DNA of 64,000 bases, taken from contig CM041776.1 of the NCBI GenBank assembly GCA_023374045.1, forward strand, positions 137,643,296 through 137,707,295, written 5' to 3'. The position numbers and the translations under genes were made by a program. Origin of the DNA: Limonium bicolor. Lineage: Eukaryota > Streptophyta > Magnoliopsida > Caryophyllales > Plumbaginaceae. Under the pieces are notes generated by a model. That model searched no databases. It had not been told where the DNA came from and worked only from the letters and a program-made list of their open reading frames with translations. Positions 56,312 through 64,000 of the stretch are shown here, piece by piece. The stretch's first letter is position 1; every line of letters begins with the position of its first letter.

Positions 56312-56445
56312 GACGTCATATGTCGAGAAAGAGGGGTCATCTCTAGACCCCAGGGTGTGCTCGCTAATCCTCCAGTCCCGGCGTCATACGTCGAGACAGA
56401 GGGGTCATCTCTCGACCCCAGGAAGTGCTCCACAATAATAACAAT
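56312..56445. repeat. Two ~68 bp tandem repeats with GGGGTC stem
   Basis: (A/G)CGTCATA-x-GTCGAGA-x-AGAGGGG occurs at 56312 and again 68 bp later, each followed by a GGGGTCATCTCT-x-GACCCC hairpin. Confidence 0.7.
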
Positions 56446-58545
56446 AGTCGGTCGAAGGATCTGATGCAGATACCAACTCCCGAGCGTCCAAACCACGCGG
56501 CCCGAGAATTCTTCTTCCCGGATTATCCATATGATCCATCAGCTAGTACTTACTTATTATTAATTTATTTATTTATTTATTTTTGTCAGCTCGGCACCAT
56601 TATGGGTGTCGATAGTAGTCCTCAATAGGGTATTCACTTATCATAAATATCTTGACACCATAGTGGGTGTCCTTAGGAGTGCTCTATAGTTAGAGAGGAG
56701 TTTTCTTATTGTGTACTTCTTTTGGTTTGTTTACATAGTTTGTCAAGCTTCATCTCAAAGCTCCATAAACGAGAAAGGGACTAAACTACTGTGTGCGCAC
56801 AGTAATATGCAACAATGATATATCTCAAGCATATAAGCAATCATAACAAGCAATCCAATTCCATACTTTAATCTTATGGTCATTGTCAAACAAAGCACAC
56901 AACACAAACAAGCCGTGTAACACGGCAACATACAAACCACACATGTCCATACCTGGTTCAGAAGAAAAAGGGTTGTCTCACACACAGGGTCCCGGTCGGC
57001 ATTAGTTACAGCCCTTGGTCAGTTCGTCAAAGAACTTCTCCCCATCCTCACGGTTTGGTTGTTGTTTGCAGAGCTCCAACCGCAACTACTCAGCAGGGCA
57101 GCACGCTCACTATCTTCCGAGACTAGTTGGTCTCTATTTGCTGTTGCCGAGCTGGAACGAGAAGGGAGCTCAAGGTGTGGCGGTGTTGCTGTTGCTGCTT
57201 GCACGTCCACCGTGATCGGGCTTGGAGGTGGTTGTTATATACTGCGACATGATAGGAAGGGAAAAGTAGTTGGTTTTGTTTTTTAGTCCGGCAAGTGTGA
57301 AGACAAAAGGGAAGCTCAGGCGATGGTTTTGTTGTTGTTTACCGCACCAGAAAGAGGGGCGCAAGTGTTACGTTCATCGTTGTCCGTTTTGGACTGCATA
57401 TCATCGTCGGTTTACTCCTTTCCTCGCTCGCTACCGAGACAGGTGAGTCCAAGCTAGTTTGCTGTTGTCTTCTGTAGTTGCGTGAATGAAGGAGAAACGA
57501 CTGCAGTCGTGTGGTCTGAACGGAGGAAGGAAGATCTGATATTATTGCTGGTTGTTGTGGGTTTACTGCAAGTGAAAAGAAGAGAACAGAAATAAAAAGA
57601 TGGAGCTATCCCAGTTTCTGTTTGCTGCACTCTGTCAAATGTATATAGAGGGAAAGGTACCATTGTTAGCCGCAGCCCAGAGGAGAGAGCAGGGATTTGT
57701 GGGTTTTCAAGTTTTCATGCAGAGGGCGAACCTGTGTTTGTTGCTATCGTTCTTGTTGTTCTCCGCCCAAGGAAATGGAAAGGAAGATAGCAGTGCGGGT
57801 ATCATGTAGATGTTTCAGTAGTTCATGGGAACGGGCTTGAGGAGGTTTGTGCCCGCATGTGGAAAGAAGAGAAAGGCTGCCTCGGTGTTTTTTTTTTGGT
57901 CTGGTGCTGGTTCGCCTTGCATAGAGGAGGGGAATGTGTGTTTCAGTTTTGATTGGGAATTGAAACAGAGGCGTTTGTGCCAAGATGAAAAGGAATGCAA
58001 CTGTCGTTTGTTCAGTCGCGAGTCTGAGGATGGTGGGGGATTAAATACTAGCTAATGTGCTAAGCTACCACCCTTGTGCTCTGCTGCTAGCTGCTGGTAT
58101 GTGAATACAACAGAGATATTGTTGTCGGGGAATGCACATTTCCCTTCCCTTGAGCGCGCCAGTAATTGAAATAAGAAGAGCAACTTGTGTCTGGTGCTTA
58201 GTGTTGCAGAGGAGAAATCGAAGACGTGGAGTATGGTGCTCTGTTGCAGTCTTTGGAACTGATAATGGGTTTTAAGGTGCTAAATGGGAGTTTGTGAGTT
58301 TAATTTTTTTTTTCCAATCGAATCTGTCTTGAAGGCCGGCTATTTGGGAAATGATTCGGACAGCATGAGAGCTAGAAAGGAGGTGTTAGCACCCGTCACG
58401 AACAAGGGAACTAGACCATGGCTGTTACTGGTTGCTTAATATAAGTGCGAACAGGCTTAGGTGAGGGGTCGTGCTACTGTACCGTGTTTTTATAAATCAA
58501 TTGGGTTGCTTCATATGTTTAGAGGTGTAGGTAGTTATTGAATAC

Positions 58546-58617
58546 GAGCTCAGCTCACCCGGTTAAGACGTTCACTAGGTATACGAGAGGTACGGGGTTC
58601 GAACCTCAGCGGGAGCG
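58546..58617 (+). repeat. tRNA-like sequence, possible SINE head
   Basis: GAGCTCAGCTCACCCGGTT resembles an A box, and GGTTCGAACCT at 58596-58606 is a near-perfect B box about 35 nt later. It is followed by a T-rich tract. The stems do not form a full cloverleaf, so it is more likely a SINE head or a decayed tRNA-derived repeat than a working tRNA gene. Confidence 0.4.
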
Positions 58618-59189
58618 TCTTTGCTCTTTTTTTTTCTTTTTTGTATAAGTTATACATGCTTATTTATATATGTAAGACCTTATAATATACGTCGCGTAAT
58701 TAATTTTATACGCGATTACCTCATTTTGTGACGTTGTTAGTTATTTATACGTACATGTCTATATATATGCCCCCTTTTATTTTTGTCGCGTTTTAGTTAT
58801 CTGTAACTATGCGACGTTATTATTTATTATCTACGACGTTGAAGAATTGTAACGTTGCGTATATGTATTCTCATAAACGTACATATATAAGTACGTGACC
58901 GTATTAATACGTAATGTTGTCATGTTTCCGGACATGTATTACCAAATTTAATTGTTCGTACATTATTATATGTCCGAATTATACAACATGATATTCTCGG
59001 ATAATCTCCTCGCGTTTATGATTTTATTCATATGAGCTTATATTTGCGTATCACATACCGATATGTATACGCGGTGTAAGTACCCGTTTGGATCTATATT
59101 TTAAATACCATAAGGTTTTATTGCAATTGTTGCACATGATTTAATTTAAACTTCACTAATTTAAACTACTAATTATTTGGGGTATTTCA

Positions 59190-59800
59190 GCCTACCCCCT
59201 TAAAGGAACTTCGTCCCGAAGTTGTTACTTCTTTAACTAATGTTTTCCATTCTTGTTAATCCTAGGGATCAAGTCCCACATTTCATAATTCTCACTACCC
59301 GAGTGTGTTCATAAGCACTATGCCACAATAATGGCTTCTCACAAGTTTTCATAGTAGTCTAAGGTATTAGCAATGTACAATAACAATCTGAGGTGTAAGC
59401 CACAGTACACACATTCATTCCTAACCGAGCGTACATACACACACATAACAATCTCATACACACAACCAACGCGTGGCTGTAGGAACACACACAGTGCAAA
59501 GATTAAGTCCTGCATACGTTCTCTCTAACCAAGGGATCATGTCCCACAAGTTCCACAGTTCTATTTCATCATTTGTGCTTATAAGCACCACGCCACATCT
59601 GTGGCTCAATAATACTGCAATGTACCAATAATATTTATGTACTGCCCTCATAGCAACCAGATGAACAAGTCATTCATTTATGGCTACCATGCATTCAAAT
59701 CAATCCACACACAGTTCACACATAGCACCCAAATCAACACCCCAAACGTGTAACAATAAGTAAAAACGCAATGCGCCTACCCCCCTTAAAAATGGATTAC
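59190..59800 (-). repeat. Two polypurine-like tracts flanking ~260 bp tandem repeats
   Basis: The complement of CCTTTAAGGGGGTAGG lies at about 59190-59205, and a second, TTTTTAAGGGGGGTAGG, at about 59776-59792. Between them two ~260 bp units repeat (TCAAGTCCCACA and ATAAGCAC-x-A(T/C)GCCACA blocks near 59270 and 59530). Confidence 0.6.
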
Positions 59801-62800
59801 GCCCACGTAATCCCTTTTATATCATCCTTGAACCTTGGTTCTAGCTGTTTAGTTCTCGTGGAGTATTATAGTTTCTATGCAATGTAGCTCGTAGTATAAT
59901 CTCATCAAAAGCCTTGACCATGTTAATGGCTTGGTTTCTGTCTTCAAGAATTCTTATCGGTTTCCATACCGATCTAAAGCGGATTCGGATTTAGCCTCTC
60001 TGGGTCTACGATATTGGCCGATGTGTCACTTGTTATTCGACTTGAAGATGTGAAATATGGTCCACCAGCTTCTGCTGTGCGACTCTGATTACTTTCAGGT
60101 TTAGTTTTCCCTCACTATACCTTTCAAGGTAGTGCATGACTTAATAGTATAGTAGTAAAAGTCTCTTGACCGACATGAGGTATTTTAATTTATACATAAT
60201 CTCGGTGGATTGTAGCTTGTGTATCCATTTACTCTGGAGGTCGGAAGTTCATGTTTTTAGTGCGCTTTTAAGCATTTGAATTGTTCTTCCTCGCTGACCT
60301 TTTGGTTTTAATTCATGTATGTTCTGTAGTAACGATTTTAGTTCTTAGTGTTTGACGTGTCATTGTTACAACAACATGTTTGGTATGTATTACCGATTAT
60401 GATTATATGTAGTTAGCTAGTTTACTTTCCTAGCATTGTTACCTATTTTCTCCCTTGATGTGTACATCCAAATTAGGCTTTTACTTTCTTTCCCAATTAT
60501 GGTCTTGATACTGCTGGTTGACCTCCTTTAGTTTAAGTCTAAAGGTTGTCAAATCGTATATGTTTTAAGTCTCTATGATTGTAAATTGTTTGAAACTGAT
60601 ATTTATCCTTATCATTATCATTGTTCTTATGATTGTATCGAGTAGCAGCTTGTCGATTAGCTCTGCTTAGTCGTAAGGTCCAGTGTCTTGCATTTGGTTT
60701 CTGCAGTACACGTTTTCATGTATTATCTATTTGGTTATTAGTAACATTACACCATTCCTCCTACAATTCCAAATCTTAACATCTTTGTATGTGTTTGCTT
60801 TCTAGGTTTCGAACCATGTATCCATGTATTTTATGTGATTTTATTATCTAATAGCAACAACGCTTTCTTCGCACGTTACCAACCAAATTCATACAATTTG
60901 CCACCTATTTGTAGTTCGTGTGTCCACTTGTAGGAGGTTTCGGGAATCATCCAACATCGACGTGATCAGCGTAAATGTTGGACTACCCCTTCACCCCAAT
61001 TTGTGCTCCGTGTCACTTGACCTGGCCAGGGTCGAGTTCAACTTTGCACGTCCGATTTACACGATCAAACAATTATTCACATTCGAATTCTTATCCCATT
61101 CGTTTCTAGTCCTCTGGCAATCAATTCATTGACTAGTGTCACCATCTAAGCCTTTCGATTAATCGTTCAAATCCTCTAACTGTACAGACCTCTAGGTGTG
61201 TACGTATGTATATTTGTTCTTCCATGTATATATATATACCCTAGTGTTATAGTCCTCTTGATTTATATTTATCCACATATGATTGTTCCCATAGGTTTAT
61301 AATACCCTATTACATATATTTATATCCTCCTGTTCTTCCAAGTTCTTCTTATATACTATATATATAAAATTCTCGTGCCGTAAGTACATATACATGTTCC
61401 TTCACGTATATTTGTAGCCTCATAAATTTTTGTGTTCGCCAATGGGATATACGATTGTATACTTCCATGTTTTAACATTATTACTATTCCCTCGACGTTC
61501 ATAAATGGTCTTAGCGCATCCATTGATTTTGTTGACAATTTCCAACTTCCAATTCCCAATTATTCATGAATATTCGATTGAGTTTGGACTATTTCTTGTT
61601 GGAGTGCCTAGTTATTTCGGCTGGTTTTATCTTGTTTGACCGTTAGGTCCTCTTTGATCCGTCTTCATATTACCAATTTTAGTTCTTTGATTGGACTATC
61701 TATAAAGTCCAATTCTATGTATAATATATATATATTTGTCATTATAATCTTGTTAAATTTAATGTGTTGTTCGGATTTCTCTCTTAATATTTTCTGGGTC
61801 ATGTAACCCTTCTGTTACCTCTTCATTATTACTTCTTGTGTATATCCACCAAACTAGTGGTAATTATACAGGGATTACCACCACTAAGATCCCAATATTA
61901 TTTTCGGTCGTTAAGTTATAACATTAACTCAGGTCGGGTGTGTTTGACTTACTAGTCGTGACCTCCTTTAATTGAATTTCATTTATTCCTTGGGTTTTAC
62001 TGATATCAAGTCTTCTCTGATGTGTGTGTATATCCGTGTATGATCAGTTTGCTAAATCACGTTTTGAGTTCTCCGTGTTTATTTATTTACGTTTTACTCG
62101 GCGAAGTTTGCCTTTGATTAAAAGTCCATTAGCCTTACTTACCCAAGGTCGCCTTTTTAAACATCGACCATCTTCGTCGAGGTTATATTTACTAAGTTAC
62201 CAATCTTATTAGATGCTCTTTCTTGGCCTATTTGTCATTATTATTGCTATCATAATCTCTTCAGAATTAATGGGGTCGTTCTCCACAATTTATTTTTAAA
62301 TATTTGTCATTCAAATGTAATGTGTTTTGGAAAGATTATACCATAATAGCAGCTTCGTAGATTGTTGTTCAGACATTTACATAGGAGTAAAATTTATGGG
62401 GTGATGTTGGAGTGTACAAAGGTATAGCGCGTTGTAGTAGCTGGTACACTGATTAAAATGTATGAAGTAAATATCTTATAGTTGGATAATCTCTTCAAGA
62501 AGTTTACAGCCGGTTGAGGTTTTGAGGTATCTCTGCTAAAATTTAGTATGGATTTTAAGAATTTTATGCATCTGATAATTGCCACTTAAGCATGGTGTTT
62601 CCAAAATTTAACTTCCTTTTTGTCACGGTCTTATGCATGTCTTGGATGCTCAATTAAAGCTCAGACAAATATGGATCCAAGCGTTCTTTGGTAGTCATGT
62701 CTTGTGGGTATACCGATTATTGGAACTAGAGTTTTCAATTTCGTGTTTTCACAGTATTAATTAGTGATGCTTCGTATCAGTTCTCTCATAGGCATAGTGA

Positions 62801-63684
62801 AATATAACAAATGGTGTAAAGGGTTTATTTATTATAACCGGATTTTTCAGCCATCAGCGACATTGTTTGCTAGCATCCCAACAATTCCTCTTTTGGAATG
62901 TGTTCATCCATGATTGAAACTTAACTTTTTGTTGTACAATTCTTCCCTTATTTGATCTTCGTGATCATGATACTCGTTAATATTTGAGGGATATGTTTAT
63001 GACCCTTATACCAGTGCGTTTTAAATTCCAGGAAATTGTGAATAATGTTTGAGGATAGCTGTTTAGATTTTGTACGTACTTCTAGACTTTGATTCGCACA
63101 TTTATATGGTGAAACTTGTTGCTCTTTTAAATGGTGTGCTGGTATATTATTGTATAGTAGAAGGATGATAAGCAACGTTTGTCCTTCATGGGACGTTTGC
63201 TAGGTTCCAAAGGTATTAAACAATTCGAATCAGAAGAGTGTGAAGGAGACGTTGATAAGCATGTATATTTGTCCCGTGTTCACCGGTGGTAGAAGCAGGA
63301 GAGAAACCCAGTAATGGTCACCGGTTTCATTTGCTTGAGACGGAGGAATGTAGAAGAATAATTAAATGTAAGGAAGGAGAAAGGAGGCGGTGACGATGCA
63401 TAATGAAAATAAGTGTATGAAGGAGCAGGGAATTTAGTGAATCCCGAAATATTAGATTTTAGTGTATAAAATTGTGTCATGCTTTATTCAGCGTTATAGA
63501 TCATACCAACTTTATGGTGTAATTACGTCTCGAATTATATTCTCTTATTTCATTGTTTTACGAGAGGTTTTCTTAATTTACCCTCTCAAGTGTTCGAATT
63601 GCAGAATTTATCTCAATCCCCATCTTGGCTTAATTAATTGCTTAATTGAGCTCGATTCATTTCATAAATTTTTAGGGTATTTCA
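59801..63684 (-). other. Heavily decayed element interior, no clear gene
   Basis: Position after the polypurine tract predicts a pol on the minus strand. A few words near 60040-60110 resemble the integrase C-terminal region of element B, but no frame is readable. The plus strand is T-rich, as expected for long-methylated DNA that lost C by deamination. A second LTR-end-like GGGTATTTCA occurs at 63675-63684, so another insertion boundary may lie in this stretch. Confidence 0.3.
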
Positions 63685-64000
63685 GTCCTCTTTGCTTGTG
63701 GGGTAGGGTCCTATCGACTGCTAAGCATGTCGACCCAAGTTGTCACTAAAATTGGTCCCTCTACGGGTATTATCCTTTTGGCAACGCCTATTGTATCGTA
63801 TATGCTTTTCTTCTCGGGTTGATAGTATAACATTAAGTAGATGCCAGATCGGGTTTCCCCAAGTAAGAGGAGGCTTTCTACCTCTCTGGCGTTCTTTCTC
63901 TTAGTTTTTAAGAAAATTAGGGACGTAGAGGTTAGGTGTAGGTATCTGTTAGGTATCCAGTAATTACTGGGAAGAGTCCTAACTAAACGCGCCTCACGTA
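63685..64000. other. No gene seen
   Basis: Mixed-composition sequence after the LTR-end-like motif. No polypurine tract, frame or repeat is recognised. Confidence 0.35.

Larger units (their letters stand above)
55250..59189 (-). repeat. 3' LTR of a third long-LTR gypsy element (3940 bp)
   Basis: Plus-strand start TGTAACACCCCC and end GGGGTATTTCA, followed by the complement of a polypurine tract. It shares general layout with the LTRs of A and B (stem-loop/acceptor module at 55633-55677) but lacks the strong hairpin arrays. In their place are two ~68 bp repeats with a GGGGTC/GACCCC stem near 56312 and 56380. Frames at 57000-58050 are short, opposing and without domains. Confidence 0.7.

Noticed and set aside
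56755..58055. Several 60-80 codon frames within the 55250-59189 LTR
   Set aside because: They overlap on opposite strands, lack domains, and lie in LTR sequence.
58546..58617. Functional tRNA gene
   Set aside because: The acceptor stem does not pair well and no clean anticodon arm can be drawn, so it is listed only as tRNA-like.

Overview
This is a gene-poor stretch of nuclear plant DNA, probably from a eudicot with a large, transposon-rich genome. The signs are spliced genes with GT-AG introns, Ty3/gypsy retrotransposons primed by initiator tRNA-Met (TGGTATCAGAGC), plant-specific transposon protein domains, 3-4 kb LTRs, target-site duplications, and one ordinary plant 2-oxoglutarate dioxygenase gene. 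The species cannot be told from the sequence. A run of exactly 500 N (34884-35383) marks an assembly gap.

Layout. 1-2078: broken gag of a Ty3/gypsy element, then a decayed plant-mobile-domain-like reading frame. 3243-4404: decayed 'putative plant transposon protein' frame. 4860-9236: repeat-rich, with two related satellites (39 bp and 30 bp units), a segment of a Tat/Ogre-like LTR and a pair of ~400 bp direct repeats. 9895-10560: CACTA-like subterminal repeats. 10898-12097 (minus): the only gene that looks intact, a two-exon Fe(II)/2OG dioxygenase of the DMR6/H6H-like group. 12445-13343: non-autonomous DNA element with short terminal inverted repeats. 13753-20844 (minus): 3' end of a Ty3/gypsy element whose LTR is split by a 3.9 kb solo LTR with a CAAGT duplication. 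20845-23691: LTR-like relics. 23692-34883 (plus): element A. 35384-39112 and 53171-53415 (minus): a Tat/Ogre-like element split by element B. 39113-53165 (minus): element B, 14 kb, with ACAAT duplication. 55250-64000: another 3.9 kb LTR followed by heavily decayed sequence.

Main discovery candidate. Elements A and B both carry an AlkB-family Fe(II)/2OG dioxygenase domain, closest in motif to plant ALKBH1-like demethylases, between the gag zinc knuckles and the protease. In both copies it is joined to gag through three short GT-AG introns at the same positions and phases (0, 1, 1), which predicts a spliced Gag-AlkB protein. Both copies are now broken, but by different mutations, so the domain was probably intact in a common parental element.

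Second candidate. The long LTRs contain clusters of strong hairpins. In three arrays (A, B and the solo LTR) the hairpins repeat every 71-73 nt. Arm sequences are shared within an array but differ between arrays, even where the flanking LTR is homologous. This looks like a conserved structural cassette with a replaceable sequence. A third shared module, a stem-loop followed by a pyrimidine-rich CAG|G, lies near the U5 end of five LTRs and may be a splice acceptor in the leader RNA.

All counts and alignments here were made by eye; homology searches, RNA data and folding would be needed to confirm them.
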